This document shows positions 39,339 to 49,607 of a DNA stretch of 64,000 bases, one piece after another (position 1 is the first letter of the stretch; each line of letters begins with the position of its first letter). Origin of the DNA: Rheinheimera soli (GTDB lineage: Bacteria; Pseudomonadota; Gammaproteobacteria; Enterobacterales; Alteromonadaceae); NCBI RefSeq assembly GCF_021290985.1, contig NZ_JAJOYU010000014.1, forward strand, positions 50,575 to 114,574, given 5' to 3'. The notes beneath the pieces are model-generated. The model saw only the letters and a list, made by a program, of their open reading frames with translations, was not told where the DNA came from and did not search any database. The position numbers and the translations under genes were made by a program.

Positions 39339-40340
39339 TTAAGTCGAAGCTCGTTCCACTATGCGATAACCCACGTCTATAGGTGGTTTATGGGTTTTGT
39401 CTTCGCCTGACGCTGTCATCAGTAATTCAACTGCTTGTTGGCCCATCTCAAAGCGGGGGGAGGCGACGCTGGTTATGGCGGGTTCGACCAAAGCTGAAGC
39501 TTCTAAATCGTTAAAACCACAAATGGCGATATCAGCTGGTACTTTCAGGTTCATCCGTTTGGTTTCAAACAAAGCACCCAAGGCTAAATCGTCGTTACAG
39601 CAGAACACTGCATCACACTGGCCCTGAGATTCTGCCATCACGGCTTGCAACAATTGACCACCTAAGCGGATTGACGAAGACTGAGTGGTGGTAACGACAT
39701 AACTTTGGCAAGGCTGCTTAAAGTCCGCTATAGCCTTTTTAAAACCCGCTAAACGCTGCTGAGTACGGGTGTCCATACGGGCGCCCAAAAAGCCCAGTTT
39801 GCGATAACCTTTTTGCAGCAAATGGTTGGTGATATCCACCCCGGCATTAAAGTGCGAAAAGCCAATATTCATATCAATAGGGCAGTCGCTTAACTCCATC
39901 AACTGCACTATAGGAATACCGGATTGCTGCAGCAATTTACGGGCGTAATCGGTTTGATCTGTGCCTGTTAAAATAAAACCTTCAGGCGACTGGCTGAGTA
40001 AAGTGGCGATCAGTTTTTCTTCTTCCAGTGGCGAATAATGGCAATCCCCTAATACCACCTGCAAATGATGTTGTTTCACAGCGCTGTATATACCCTGCAG
40101 CACATCATTAAAAACTATGTTAGATAATGATGGAATGATAACCGCAATCACACCTGAGCGACGCGAAGCCAAAGCACTGGCAGCATGGTTACGGATATAA
40201 CCAATTTCATGCACAGCCTGTTCAACTTTTGTCCGCAGTTTTTCTGAGACTTTATCGGGATTGCTTAGCACGCGCGACACTGTGATGGCACTGACACCAG
40301 CTACTTTTGCCACATCTTTCAGGTTAGGTTTTTTATTCAT
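39339..40340 (-). CDS. LacI-family transcriptional regulator (GntR/gluconate-type)
   Basis: 333 aa from ATG 40340; a start ten codons earlier is also in frame. The N-terminal HTH is canonical (LKDVAKVAGVSAITVSRVLSNPDKVS), followed by the hinge (IRNHAASALASRRSGVIAVI) and a periplasmic-binding-like effector domain. The divergent neighbour is gluconokinase, and an operator-like palindrome sits between them, so the effector is probably gluconate, a phosphorylated form, or the parent disaccharide acid. Confidence 0.9.
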   Translation of the reverse strand: MNKKPNLKDVAKVAGVSAITVSRVLSNPDKVSEKLRTKVEQAVHEIGYIRNHAASALASRRSGVIAVIIPSLSNIVFNDVLQGIYSAVKQHHLQVVLGDCHYSPLEEEKLIATLLSQSPEGFILTGTDQTDYARKLLQQSGIPIVQLMELSDCPIDMNIGFSHFNAGVDITNHLLQKGYRKLGFLGARMDTRTQQRLAGFKKAIADFKQPCQSYVVTTTQSSSIRLGGQLLQAVMAESQGQCDAVFCCNDDLALGALFETKRMNLKVPADIAICGFNDLEASALVEPAITSVASPRFEMGQQAVELLMTASGEDKTHKPPIDVGYRIVERAST

Positions 40341-40397
40341 CGCGCCATTCTCATTATTTTTAAAAAACAATAACTGAAAGCTTAGTTTGAGTCAAAA

Positions 40398-40411
40398 TGG
40401 TTGCGCTATCA
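40398..40411. promoter_or_regulatory. LacI/GntR-type operator, site 3
   Basis: TGGTTGCGCTATCA lies between the divergent regulator and gluconokinase genes, 58 bp upstream of the regulator start. It combines the left half of site 2 and the right half of site 1, which supports a shared recognition sequence and autoregulation. Confidence 0.6.
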
Positions 40412-40464
40412 TTTTATCTGAATTAAGCTGAGGCCACATTTTATGGAAGGTGTGATCGTATCTG

Positions 40465-41049
40465 ATGCAACAGGATCCAACAGGGCAGCAGGCAAGCAAT
40501 TCAGGCAATGAAGAGAAGGTTAGCCATGCTCCTCATTTAAAAAGCTGCCAAAGTCTGATCATTATGGGCGTGGCCGGCAGCGGCAAATCTACGCTGGCTT
40601 TGCGCCTCGCAGAGCAACTGGGTTGGCACTATCTCGAAGGGGATGATTTTCATAGCCATGAGGCCAAGCAAATGATGGCATCAGGCACGCCTATAAGCAG
40701 TGATATGCGTGACCAGTGGGTTGGCCGTTTATGCGCAGCTTTGCAAGACTGCGCCGCAAAACAACAGGCTGTGGTATTGAGTTATTCAGGTTTAATCCGC
40801 AAGCACCGTGAGCGTATTCGCCAGGCGGCGCTCCGGCCACAGTTTATTTATTTACAAGGCAGTGCTGAATTACTGGCTGAGCGGCTGGCACAACGACAAA
40901 ATCATTTTATGCCGGTGTCTATGCTGCAAAGCCAGCTGGCGACTATGGAATCGGTAGAACAAGAGCCTGATGTGCTGTGCCTGGATATCAGCCAGAGCGT
41001 CAACGAACTGATGCTACAGGTCGTATTAAAAACAGAACAACGATTATAA
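40465..41049 (+). CDS. gntK: Gluconokinase (GntK/IdnK family)
   Basis: 194 aa. The P-loop is GVAGSGKSTLA (about residues 35-45), preceded by an N-terminal polar extension of some 30 residues that is not usual for the family. EGDDFHSHEAKQMMASGTPI is the gluconate-site signature and VLSYSGLIRKHRE a variant of the family VACSALK segment. It makes 6-phosphogluconate from gluconate, one of the two products expected from cellobionate phosphorolysis by the GH94 enzyme downstream. A start later in the frame is possible. Confidence 0.9.
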   Translation: MQQDPTGQQASNSGNEEKVSHAPHLKSCQSLIIMGVAGSGKSTLALRLAEQLGWHYLEGDDFHSHEAKQMMASGTPISSDMRDQWVGRLCAALQDCAAKQQAVVLSYSGLIRKHRERIRQAALRPQFIYLQGSAELLAERLAQRQNHFMPVSMLQSQLATMESVEQEPDVLCLDISQSVNELMLQVVLKTEQRL

Positions 41050-41135
41050 CAAGCGGTCACGACTGGCCATTAGTGGCTGGCGCATGATCAATAAATCTGC
41101 GAATCAAAACAACAGAACAACGACAGGGTGACAAA

Positions 41136-42533
41136 GTGACAACAGAAACTGCGGTACCTCAAGACAGGCTAAAGCTGCGCGAAAAAGTCGGTTATGGCCT
41201 GGGCGATATGGGTTTTAACTTCTATTGGGCCAATATCTCTGCCTTTTTATTAATTTTCTATACCGATGTGTTTGGTATTTCAGCGGCTGCCGCCGGCACC
41301 ATGATGCTGATCACTAAAATCATCGATGCTTTTACCGACCCTATGATGGGCGCTATAGCAGACAGAACCAAAAGCCGTTTTGGTAAGTTCCGGCCTTATT
41401 TATTGTGGTTAGCTTTGCCTTTAGCTGGTGCTGGTGTGTTGACCTACAGCACACCAGACTTAGGCCCTGGCGGCAAACTGGTATGGGCGTATTGCACGTA
41501 CAGCCTGCTGATGCTGACTTACACCGCAATTAACATTCCTTATTCAGCCTTGTCTGGTGTGATGACCCGTAACAGCCAAGAGCGTACGACTTTAGTTAGC
41601 TTCCGTTTTATTGGCGGTTTTACCGGCGGTATTCTGGTGACTTACCTAACCCCTAAACTGGTGGTGTTATTAGGTCAGGGTGATGAAATCTTAGGCTGGC
41701 AGCTGACCATGGGCGTCTTTGGTATAGCTGCGGCTTTGCTCTTTATGTTCACTTTTGCCAGCACCAAAGAACGTATTCAGCCGGTCAGCGAAAACAACAG
41801 CGCTGTGATGCAGGATTTACTCGATTTAAAAAACAACAAACCCTGGCTGGTGCTGTTTAGCCTGGCGCTGATCATTATGATCACTATCACTATGCGCGCC
41901 AGCAGCGGCGTGTATTACTTTAAATACTATGTGGAGCGGCCTGAGCTGGTCGGCGAGTTTTTATCCTCTTATATGTTTGCTTTGGCTTTAGGTGCGGCAT
42001 CTACGCCTTTAATGACTAAGTTTATGGATAAAAAGCCGCTGATGATGCTGCTGATGAGCCTGGCCGGTGTGTTTTCTATCAGCCTGTTTTTTGTCCCAGC
42101 CGACGAGGTGGGTTTAATTTTTGCCATCAACCTGGCTATAGGTTTTGTGTTAGGGCCTAAGTCGCCACTGGCGTTTTCTATGTATGCCGACACTGCAGAT
42201 TACAACGAATGGCGCACTGGCCGTCGTGCTACAGCTATGACCTTTTCAGCAGCTACCTTTTCGCAAAAACTCGGCGGTGCTATTGCCTCTGCTGTGATTG
42301 GCTGGTTATTGGCGCTGATAGGTTATGTCGCCAACACTGAACAAAGTGCGGGCTCACAGATGGGTATTTTGTTAATGGTGTCGGTGATCCCTGGCTTAGT
42401 GGCCTTTTTGGCTGCCTTTGTGATGCGCTTTTACCATTTAGATGAAAAACAATTGCTGACCATTCAGCAGGAACTGGATCAGCGTAAATCAACACCCTTT
42501 GTAAAAAATGAAGTAGTCGGAGTGTCGGAGTAA
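41136..42533 (+). CDS. GPH-family sugar:cation symporter (MFS)
   Basis: 465 aa with 12 membrane helices. The glycoside-pentoside-hexuronide signature is clear: [19 protein letters not shown], then [25 protein letters not shown] and later [25 protein letters not shown]. It probably brings the disaccharide acid across the inner membrane after TonB-dependent entry. It is 2 bp upstream of the phosphorylase gene. Confidence 0.93.
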   Translation: MTTETAVPQDRLKLREKVGYGLGDMGFNFYWANISAFLLIFYTDVFGISAAAAGTMMLITKIIDAFTDPMMGAIADRTKSRFGKFRPYLLWLALPLAGAGVLTYSTPDLGPGGKLVWAYCTYSLLMLTYTAINIPYSALSGVMTRNSQERTTLVSFRFIGGFTGGILVTYLTPKLVVLLGQGDEILGWQLTMGVFGIAAALLFMFTFASTKERIQPVSENNSAVMQDLLDLKNNKPWLVLFSLALIIMITITMRASSGVYYFKYYVERPELVGEFLSSYMFALALGAASTPLMTKFMDKKPLMMLLMSLAGVFSISLFFVPADEVGLIFAINLAIGFVLGPKSPLAFSMYADTADYNEWRTGRRATAMTFSAATFSQKLGGAIASAVIGWLLALIGYVANTEQSAGSQMGILLMVSVIPGLVAFLAAFVMRFYHLDEKQLLTIQQELDQRKSTPFVKNEVVGVSE

Positions 42534-42535
42534 CT

Positions 42536-44932
42536 ATGAAGAAGTTGATGCAAGCCACAGAAAACGGCCAGCGTTATGAATTGTACAGCGCCACTGCGAT
42601 GCCACAGGCTGCGGCTTTTTTATGGAACAAGGTGATGATGATCCAGCAAAACTGCCGTGGTTATGCCACAGCGCAGTTTATGCAGCCAGAACCAGCCAAA
42701 TATGCCCATGCGCCGAACTTAGAAGCTAAAACTTTTATGCAGCCGGAGCAGCCCTATTACGCTCATCATCCGGGCCGTTTTGTGTATATCAAAGATGAAA
42801 ACAGCGGTGAAATTTGGTCTGTGCCTTACGAGCCGGTACGCAAAGAAGCCCAAAACTTTGTGTTTTCAGCGGGCCAGTCGGATATCCGCTGGCAGCTGAC
42901 GCTGGACTCCGGTTTAACTGTCGAATGGTTATTAACCTTAACTCCGGATCAACCGCTGGAGTTATGGCAGCTGACAGTACGCAATGATTCAGCACAAAAC
43001 CGGTCGTTAAGTTTATATCCGTATTTCCCGGTCGGTTATATGTCCTGGATGAACCAGTCTGGCCGTTATGATGCGGATTTAAACGCTATTATCTGCTCAT
43101 CAGTCACGCCTTATCAAAAGTATCCGGATTACTTTAAAAACAAGTTCTTAAAAGACAAAACCTTCTTGTTGGCCGAACGCACACCGGATTTCTGGGAAGT
43201 GAACCAGCAGCAGTTTGAAGGTCAGGGCGGCTTGCATGCACCTTCTGCAGTGCAACAGCCGTTTTTAGGCTGTGGTGATTCAGACTACGAAACGCCAGCT
43301 TGTGTGATGCAGTACAGAGTATCTTTAGCCACAGGCCAAACCGAGCAATATCGTTTTGTGTTTGGTCCAGCTTATGACAAGGCGGAAGTTGCGCAAATTC
43401 GTCAGCAGGTGTTTGGCACACCAGAGAGTTTTGATCAAATCCAGCAGGCGTATGCGGCTTATGTAGCCCAGGCTGTGCCTTGCTTAGAAATCGATACGCC
43501 GGATCAAGAGCTGAATAACTATGTCAACCACTGGCTGGCGCGCCAGGTGTATTACCACGGCGATGTGAAACGTTTAACCACAGATCCACAAACCCGTAAT
43601 TATCTGCAGGACAATATGGGCATGAGCTATCTGGCTCCTGCTGTGGCCCGTCAGGCTTTTTTAACAGCTTTGTCGCAGCAGCATCTGTCGGGTGAAATGC
43701 CAGACGGTATCTTGTTGCACAAAGACGCTGAACTGAAATACATCAACCAGGTGCCTCATACCGATCAATGTGTCTGGTTACCTGTCTGTCTCAGTGCTTA
43801 TCTGGCTGAAACCAATGATTACGCACTGTTAAGCGAAAAAGTAGCCTACAAAGATTCAACCGAGCAACACACTGTGGCTGAACATATCCACCGCGCTATG
43901 GGTTGGTTATGGCTGAAAAAAGACGAACGTTGCTTAAGTTACATTGAGCAGGGCGACTGGTGTGACCCAATGAATATGGTGGGTTACAAAGGCAAAGGTG
44001 TATCGGGTTGGTTGAGCTTAGCAGCAGCTTATGCGCTGAATGTTTGGGCGCAAATTTGCCGTGATTTAAATTTTGACGAACAAGCCGCTTTGTATCAGCA
44101 ACAGGCCAGTGAATTTAATGCCGCAGTGAATGAGTATTTATGGGATGGCAACTGGTATGGCCGTGGTATCACAGACGATAACGTCGTCTTTGGTATCAGC
44201 AAAGATACCGAAGGCCGTATTTATCTGAACCCACAAAGCTGGGCTTTATTAAGCGGTGCTGCCAACAGCGAACAACAGCAGCAACTGTTAAAAGCTGTAG
44301 AGCAGCAATTGCATACGCCTTACGGTGTGCAAATGCTGGCACCTGCTTATACAGCCATGCGTGAAGACGTAGGCCGTGTGACCCAAAAATATCCGGGTTC
44401 GGCAGAAAATGGCTCAGTCTATAACCACGCGGCGGCTTTTTATCTGTTTGCTTTGTATCAGGTGAATGAAGCCGACAAAGCCTATCAGGTATTAAAACAA
44501 ATGCTGCCGTCGGACGATCCACAGGATCAGTTACAACGGGGTCAGTTGCCGGTATTTATTCCAAATTATTACCGTGGCGCTTACCAGACATTACCGCGCA
44601 CTGCAGGTCGCTCCAGCCAGCTGTTTAATACAGGCACTGTGCATTGGGTATACCGCTGCTTAGTCGAGGGGTTGTTTGGCGTGAAGGGCGACCAACAAGG
44701 TTTAACTTTGGCGCCCCAACTGCCGGCCAGTTGGAACAAAGCCTCAGTGTTACGCCGTTTCCGTGGCGCAGACTTCCATATCCGGTTTGAACGTGTTGCT
44801 GCTGTCACAGCGCCAACACTCTGGCTGGACGGTGTTCAGCAGGCAGAGTTAGTGGTGCGTACTATCACAGCAGGCCAAAGCTATCAGCTACTGCTGCAAT
44901 TGCCGGTTATAACTTCAGAGGGAACAGTATGA
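42536..44932 (+). CDS. GH94 phosphorylase, probably cellobionic acid phosphorylase
   Basis: 798 aa with the GH94 layout: N-terminal beta-sandwich (about 1-290), helical linker, (alpha/alpha)6 catalytic barrel (about 330-720) and a C-terminal strand domain. The catalytic acid is most likely D474 in [16 protein letters not shown]; cellobiose and chitobiose phosphorylases have DWND at this place. Cellobionic acid phosphorylases split 4-O-beta-glucosyl-gluconate into glucose 1-phosphate and gluconate. I favour this over cellobiose phosphorylase because a gluconokinase, GntR-type repressor and symporter are in the same cluster. Confidence 0.78.
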   Translation: MKKLMQATENGQRYELYSATAMPQAAAFLWNKVMMIQQNCRGYATAQFMQPEPAKYAHAPNLEAKTFMQPEQPYYAHHPGRFVYIKDENSGEIWSVPYEPVRKEAQNFVFSAGQSDIRWQLTLDSGLTVEWLLTLTPDQPLELWQLTVRNDSAQNRSLSLYPYFPVGYMSWMNQSGRYDADLNAIICSSVTPYQKYPDYFKNKFLKDKTFLLAERTPDFWEVNQQQFEGQGGLHAPSAVQQPFLGCGDSDYETPACVMQYRVSLATGQTEQYRFVFGPAYDKAEVAQIRQQVFGTPESFDQIQQAYAAYVAQAVPCLEIDTPDQELNNYVNHWLARQVYYHGDVKRLTTDPQTRNYLQDNMGMSYLAPAVARQAFLTALSQQHLSGEMPDGILLHKDAELKYINQVPHTDQCVWLPVCLSAYLAETNDYALLSEKVAYKDSTEQHTVAEHIHRAMGWLWLKKDERCLSYIEQGDWCDPMNMVGYKGKGVSGWLSLAAAYALNVWAQICRDLNFDEQAALYQQQASEFNAAVNEYLWDGNWYGRGITDDNVVFGISKDTEGRIYLNPQSWALLSGAANSEQQQQLLKAVEQQLHTPYGVQMLAPAYTAMREDVGRVTQKYPGSAENGSVYNHAAAFYLFALYQVNEADKAYQVLKQMLPSDDPQDQLQRGQLPVFIPNYYRGAYQTLPRTAGRSSQLFNTGTVHWVYRCLVEGLFGVKGDQQGLTLAPQLPASWNKASVLRRFRGADFHIRFERVAAVTAPTLWLDGVQQAELVVRTITAGQSYQLLLQLPVITSEGTV

Positions 44933-45921
44933 TCCGTATAGGTTTATTAGGCGCAGCCCGTATTGCCGACCGGGCCATTATTCAGCCAGCAGCAAAGCGT
45001 TCTGATGTGGTGATAGCAGCAGTGGCGGCATCGAATCTTGAAAAAGCTCAGGCTTTTGTGCAGCAGTTTGGTATAGAGCACGCATTTGGCAGTTATGACG
45101 AGCTTATTGCCCGCGATGATATCGATTTAATTTATAACGCCTTACCGCCATCTTTGCATGCAAAGTGGTCAATCAGAGCTTTATTGCATGGTAAACACGT
45201 TTTGTGTGAAAAGCCTTTTGCGATGGATGTTGCTGAAGCCAAAGACATGGTGGCTACTGCGAAGATCAGTGACCGTTTACTGATCGAAGGGTATCACTAC
45301 CGCTTTCATCCGGTGTTTGCTGAAGTAGAGCGGTTAGTAAAAAGTGGCGAGCTCGGTACTATCCACACAGTGCGAAGCAATTTTTCAGTGCGTATTGCCG
45401 AAACACCAGGTTCTTTGCGCCATAACGCGCCTTTAGGTGGCGGCGCTTTAATGGATTTAGGCTGCTACCCACTGCACTGGTTACGCACTTTATTTGGCGG
45501 CACACCAGAGATTTTATGGGCTGACGCCATTTGCCCTAAACCCCAACTCGATAGCAGCTTCGAGCTTCGTCTGCAGTTCCCGAACGGCCCGCTTTGTTAT
45601 GTCGGCTGCGCTATGAGCGAACATTTAAGCCGCCACCACGATGCGTCTTTGTATCTTGAAGGCGATAAAGCCCAACTAGAAGTTCTGAACCTGGTCGCGC
45701 CACATCAAGGCCACAAGTTGTGCCTCACCAAACGCGGCGAACCCCATGAGTATCAAATCAACGGCGACTCCACCTACGACCACCAATTGGCTCACGTAGT
45801 CGCCTGCATCAAAGGCGAAACCAAGCCGCTGACAGGTGGCAAAGATGCTATAGATCAGATGCAACTAATTGATGATGCGTATAAAGCAGCTGGGTTATTG
45901 CCCAGAGGGCTTTGTAGGTAG
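44929..45921 (+). CDS. Gfo/Idh/MocA-family oxidoreductase
   Basis: 330 aa. The N-terminal Rossmann fold has [14 protein letters not shown] (glycine-rich motif with one Gly replaced by Ala), then [15 protein letters not shown] with the conserved EKP lysine near residue 95. The C-terminal domain has the [15 protein letters not shown] signature with the catalytic-type D and H. It starts inside the stop of the phosphorylase gene (ATGA), so it belongs to the same operon; it may interconvert the sugar acid and its aldehyde or lactone, which is inference. Confidence 0.88.
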   Translation: MIRIGLLGAARIADRAIIQPAAKRSDVVIAAVAASNLEKAQAFVQQFGIEHAFGSYDELIARDDIDLIYNALPPSLHAKWSIRALLHGKHVLCEKPFAMDVAEAKDMVATAKISDRLLIEGYHYRFHPVFAEVERLVKSGELGTIHTVRSNFSVRIAETPGSLRHNAPLGGGALMDLGCYPLHWLRTLFGGTPEILWADAICPKPQLDSSFELRLQFPNGPLCYVGCAMSEHLSRHHDASLYLEGDKAQLEVLNLVAPHQGHKLCLTKRGEPHEYQINGDSTYDHQLAHVVACIKGETKPLTGGKDAIDQMQLIDDAYKAAGLLPRGLCR

Positions 45922-45989
45922 TTTTGGGTTGATGCTGAATTTGGAAGCCGCCATCGATGGTGCTTATTCAATCAGCTCTATTTATTCGA

Positions 45990-46044
45990 ATGGGACTATA
46001 TTCCTACTAAACCATAGTTTTGTGGGAATATAGTCCCATTTTTG
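45990..46044. terminator. Perfect 15-bp inverted repeat, terminator of the sugar operon
   Basis: ATGGGACTATATTCC (45990-46004) and its exact complement (46025-46039) flank a 20-nt loop, and TTTTT follows. The stem is AT-rich and long. It ends the operon, and could also be an inverted repeat of a lost element. Confidence 0.65.
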
Positions 46045-46194
46045 GTCTTTCGGTTAAGTCTTTTTTATGTCGCATCAGTCGCTATTATTTTACGGTACAG
46101 CCGCTAGTACGATATCCTGGAACAACTTGTTAAACCTCAAGGTTTTTATACAGAACGATCATTGAGTCACAGCCTGAATGAAAAGGATTTTTTA

Positions 46195-49100
46195 ATGCAG
46201 CAAATCGGCCTTTATGAGCAATTGATCACTCAGTTGGTTGAACGGAACTTGGATCGAACACGATTTTACGTCGGTGAACGAGAGCTGTCTTCTAATGAGG
46301 CCTCAGTTTGGTTATCCCGCTTTCTCAGTAAAATTATGGAATTTGCTGTAGCCTCAGTTCCAACGGGTGACGATCGGTTAAAGCTGCAAATTGAGCTCGC
46401 TAACCAGATGCTTATGTGGCTGAAGGATAAAATTCAAGATGATGGTTTTATTGAAGAAAATTTACTAAGTAGCAGAGGAAAAATTCTAACAGCGTTGTAC
46501 ACGCTGGATAATTCGATAGCTGCTGATTTAAAGAAATACGTTGAGGATATTTTTCCACTTACAGGTTTAACTGAAAGCGAGTTGTTTTGCGGCAGCAATG
46601 CCGGTTTGTCGCTTGAGTCTGAGCTAAAGCGTGAAATTTTATCAGCAGATAAAATTTACTGGCTGGTGTCTTTTATCAAGTGGACTGGTATTCGGGTATT
46701 TCGTAACGAGTTGGAGTCCTTTACTCGCAGTGGCCGTGAGTTGAAAATTATTACCACGTCTTACATGGGAGCTACAGATGCTAAGGCTGTTGAGTATCTG
46801 GCAAGCTTACCTAACACTGAAGTAAAATTGAGCTACAACACTGAACGTGAGCGGCTACATGCCAAAAGCTATCTATTTTTACGTCATACAGGTTTCCACA
46901 CAGGATACATTGGTTCATCCAATTTATCGCACTCTGCACTGACGAATGGCCTTGAGTGGAATCTGAAAATCACATCGCAGGAAATTCCACATATTATTGA
47001 TAAGTCACTGAACACTTTTGAAACCTATTGGCAATCCAGCGAGTTTGAACTATTCGATGGTCAAGTCGAGAGTCGTGAGAAGCTCAAGTTAGCTTTAAAG
47101 GCTGCCCGAGGTAATGTTAGCGAGGATCATCAGCATTATTTCGATCTAAAGCCCTTTCCACACCAACTCGAGATTTTGGAACAACTTAGTATCGAGCGAC
47201 AAATCCATAATCGCTTCCGTAATTTAGTGGTCGCAGCAACTGGCACAGGCAAGACTTTAATTTCCGCATTTGATTTCGCCCGTTTTATCAAGGAAAAACC
47301 AGACGCCAAGTTTTTGTTTATTGCGCATAAAGAAGAGATCTTAATACAAGCTCGAATGGCTTATCGTGGTGTATTGAAACGCAGTCAGTTTGGTGAATTG
47401 TGGGTGGGTGGCTATAGGCCTGAGCATCACCATCAGCTATTTGTGTCGATCCAGACGCTGAACAATCAATTAGCCACTATGAAATTGTCGGCAGACTTTT
47501 ATGACTATGTGGTTATTGATGAAGTACATCATATTACTGCTGCCAGTTACCGTGCTGCACTTGACTACTTCCAGCCTAAAATTCTATTAGGTTTAACTGC
47601 AACGCCAGAGCGTCATGACGGCGGCGATATCTTAGAGGATTTTTGTGGTGTCATCGCTGCTGAGATGAGATTGCCGGAAGCGATCAATCGCCGACACCTT
47701 TGTCCGTTCCAGTATTTTGGTATTGACGATGATACTGACCTTCGAGGCATTAGCTGGAATCGTGGACGGTATGATATTTCGCTGCTAAGCAATCTTTATA
47801 CTCATAATCAAAGTCGCGTAAATAAGATTTTGCAAAGCATGCAGCAAATCATCACAGATATCGGCTGCATGAAAGCTCTCGCCTTTTGTGTGAGTCGTGA
47901 GCACGCCACGTATATGTGTAGCCAATTTTTACTAAAAGGTATCAAAAGTGACGTATTGATCAGTGATAACAGCCACGAGCGGCAGCAAAAGCAGCAGGCG
48001 ATCCGATCAGGAGCGATCAATGTGCTGTTTGTGGTGGATATCTTTAATGAAGGGGTAGATATCCCTGAAATTGATACATTGTTATTGTTACGCCCTACTG
48101 AAAGTTTGACTATTTTCCTGCAACAACTGGGACGTGGCTTACGACTAGCTGATGGCAAAGAATGTTGTACTGTGCTGGATTTTGTTGGTAATTCACGTGC
48201 TGAATATGATTTTTCCAATAAATTCCGTGCGCTGATTGGTAAAACGAATAAAGCGATTAGCGACGAAATTAAACAAGGTTTCCCGCACGCACCGCTTGGG
48301 TGTCGCATTGAGCTATCGAAGATCACGCAAGAGATAGTCCTGAACAATATTCGTCAGGCGACACTGACGAGTAACAGGTTAGTCGGGCTTATCAGGCAAT
48401 ACCCTCATAATTTCGAATTGCCATTAACTCTTGGTAATTTTCTTAAATTACATCCCCATGTTGGAATTCGTGACTTGTACAAACGAGGTGGGTGGAGCAA
48501 ATTAGTCTCGCGTTCATTTGATGAAGTCAGAGAAAAAGATACCGATGATGAGTTGGTTGAAATATACGAGCGGGCTATCAAACTCAAGATCTTGGCCTGT
48601 GACGATTACCACTATTTGGTATTCCTGAAAAAGCTCGTCTCGCACCATTTTGTTGTTGAAGTCTCTCAGAACCCACGGTTGGCGCTAATGTGTCATTATG
48701 ACTTTTGGCAAAAGCCGGGTCCTGCAGTAGGTTTTGAAACACTTGAGCAAAGTTTAAAGGCTTTAAACAGCCTCTCTCTTAGAAATGAGTTGCTCGACGT
48801 TTTGGACTGGCAAATCGCGCGGACTAAGCATGAACAGTTAGCTTTGGCAGGTTTATCAGACGTGCCACTACGACTTCATGCCCGCTATACGCGTGAGCAA
48901 ATATTAACTGGTTTTGGAGCCATAACTTTCGAGCGGCAACCTCCTGCAATGGAAGGGGTTTATGTTATTCAAAATCAAAATATTGAGTTGTTATTTGTCA
49001 CCTTAAATAAGAGCGAAAAACAATTTTCTCCAACGACCATGTATCACGATTACGCCATTAATGAATCGCTGTTTCATTGGCAGTCACAAAATAGCGCACG

Positions 49101-49338
49101 CCCAGATCGTGGTCGAGGTTTGGATTATCTAAAGCATAAAATGACGGGCAAGAGGATTTTCTTGTTTGTTCGTGAGCAAACAGACGATGAATATGGCCGT
49201 ACTATGGGCTTTGTAAATTACGGTGAAGTTGAGTATGTATCACATACAGGCTCACAACCCATGAGCATTACCTGGAAGCTTCAGTCGCCTATGCCGAGCT
49301 TTATGTGGCAACAAGCGGCGAAGTTAGCTGTAGGGTAA
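46195..49338 (+). CDS. PLD-like nuclease domain + superfamily 2 helicase + DUF3427
   Basis: 1047 aa from ATG 46195 (AAGGA eight bases before; a TTG eleven codons upstream has none). A phospholipase D-like domain covers about 140-300 (HAKSYLFLRHTGF, GSSNLSHSALTNG; one HxK-type motif visible). The helicase has Walker A VVAATGTGKTLIS, DEVH box VVIDEVHHI, GLTATPERHDG and motif VI QQLGRGLRLADGK. The C-terminal about 350 residues fit DUF3427. Such proteins are common in defence-rich islands and are suspected restriction-type or antiviral effectors. Confidence 0.85.
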   Translation: MQQIGLYEQLITQLVERNLDRTRFYVGERELSSNEASVWLSRFLSKIMEFAVASVPTGDDRLKLQIELANQMLMWLKDKIQDDGFIEENLLSSRGKILTALYTLDNSIAADLKKYVEDIFPLTGLTESELFCGSNAGLSLESELKREILSADKIYWLVSFIKWTGIRVFRNELESFTRSGRELKIITTSYMGATDAKAVEYLASLPNTEVKLSYNTERERLHAKSYLFLRHTGFHTGYIGSSNLSHSALTNGLEWNLKITSQEIPHIIDKSLNTFETYWQSSEFELFDGQVESREKLKLALKAARGNVSEDHQHYFDLKPFPHQLEILEQLSIERQIHNRFRNLVVAATGTGKTLISAFDFARFIKEKPDAKFLFIAHKEEILIQARMAYRGVLKRSQFGELWVGGYRPEHHHQLFVSIQTLNNQLATMKLSADFYDYVVIDEVHHITAASYRAALDYFQPKILLGLTATPERHDGGDILEDFCGVIAAEMRLPEAINRRHLCPFQYFGIDDDTDLRGISWNRGRYDISLLSNLYTHNQSRVNKILQSMQQIITDIGCMKALAFCVSREHATYMCSQFLLKGIKSDVLISDNSHERQQKQQAIRSGAINVLFVVDIFNEGVDIPEIDTLLLLRPTESLTIFLQQLGRGLRLADGKECCTVLDFVGNSRAEYDFSNKFRALIGKTNKAISDEIKQGFPHAPLGCRIELSKITQEIVLNNIRQATLTSNRLVGLIRQYPHNFELPLTLGNFLKLHPHVGIRDLYKRGGWSKLVSRSFDEVREKDTDDELVEIYERAIKLKILACDDYHYLVFLKKLVSHHFVVEVSQNPRLALMCHYDFWQKPGPAVGFETLEQSLKALNSLSLRNELLDVLDWQIARTKHEQLALAGLSDVPLRLHARYTREQILTGFGAITFERQPPAMEGVYVIQNQNIELLFVTLNKSEKQFSPTTMYHDYAINESLFHWQSQNSARPDRGRGLDYLKHKMTGKRIFLFVREQTDDEYGRTMGFVNYGEVEYVSHTGSQPMSITWKLQSPMPSFMWQQAAKLAVG

Positions 49339-49363
49339 AAGAAGATAACCGCTATAAAAAATA

Positions 49364-49398
49364 AAGCCTTGGATTTATCTAAATACAGGGCTTTTTTG
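49364..49398 (+). terminator. Intrinsic terminator after the helicase gene
   Basis: AAAGCC pairs with GGCTTT over a loop of about 20 nt and TTTTT follows, 25 bp after the helicase stop. Stem is short, so confidence is moderate. Confidence 0.5.
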
Positions 49399-49411
49399 TT
49401 TAAAGTAATTT

Positions 49412-49436
49412 ATTTTATTCAATATTCTGGATCTGT
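49412..49436 (-). repeat. Attachment-like site A: distal copy of the yicC 3' end
   Basis: On the minus strand this reads codons Q-I-Q-N-I-E-stop, the same C-terminus as yicC at 57274. The core ATTTTATTCAATATT differs at one base from the yicC copy. I read it as the outer attachment site left by site-specific integration. Confidence 0.62.
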
Positions 49437-49607
49437 CGTGAGGGCGGCTGGTTTAATTCCTTATCTTTCAAAATGTTACGTTGCTTTTATCTCATCGAAA
49501 CCACCACTTAGGTCACCAGCATGACAAGTTGCGGTTACCGTTTTCCTCATTTACTCAATATTCATTTGAGTACAAAACCAATTGAATTGACACAGTAAAA
49601 TCAGCTT

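Noticed and set aside
49364..49436. tRNA-type attachment site at site A
   Set aside because: No tRNA cloverleaf is present; the match is to the yicC 3' end.
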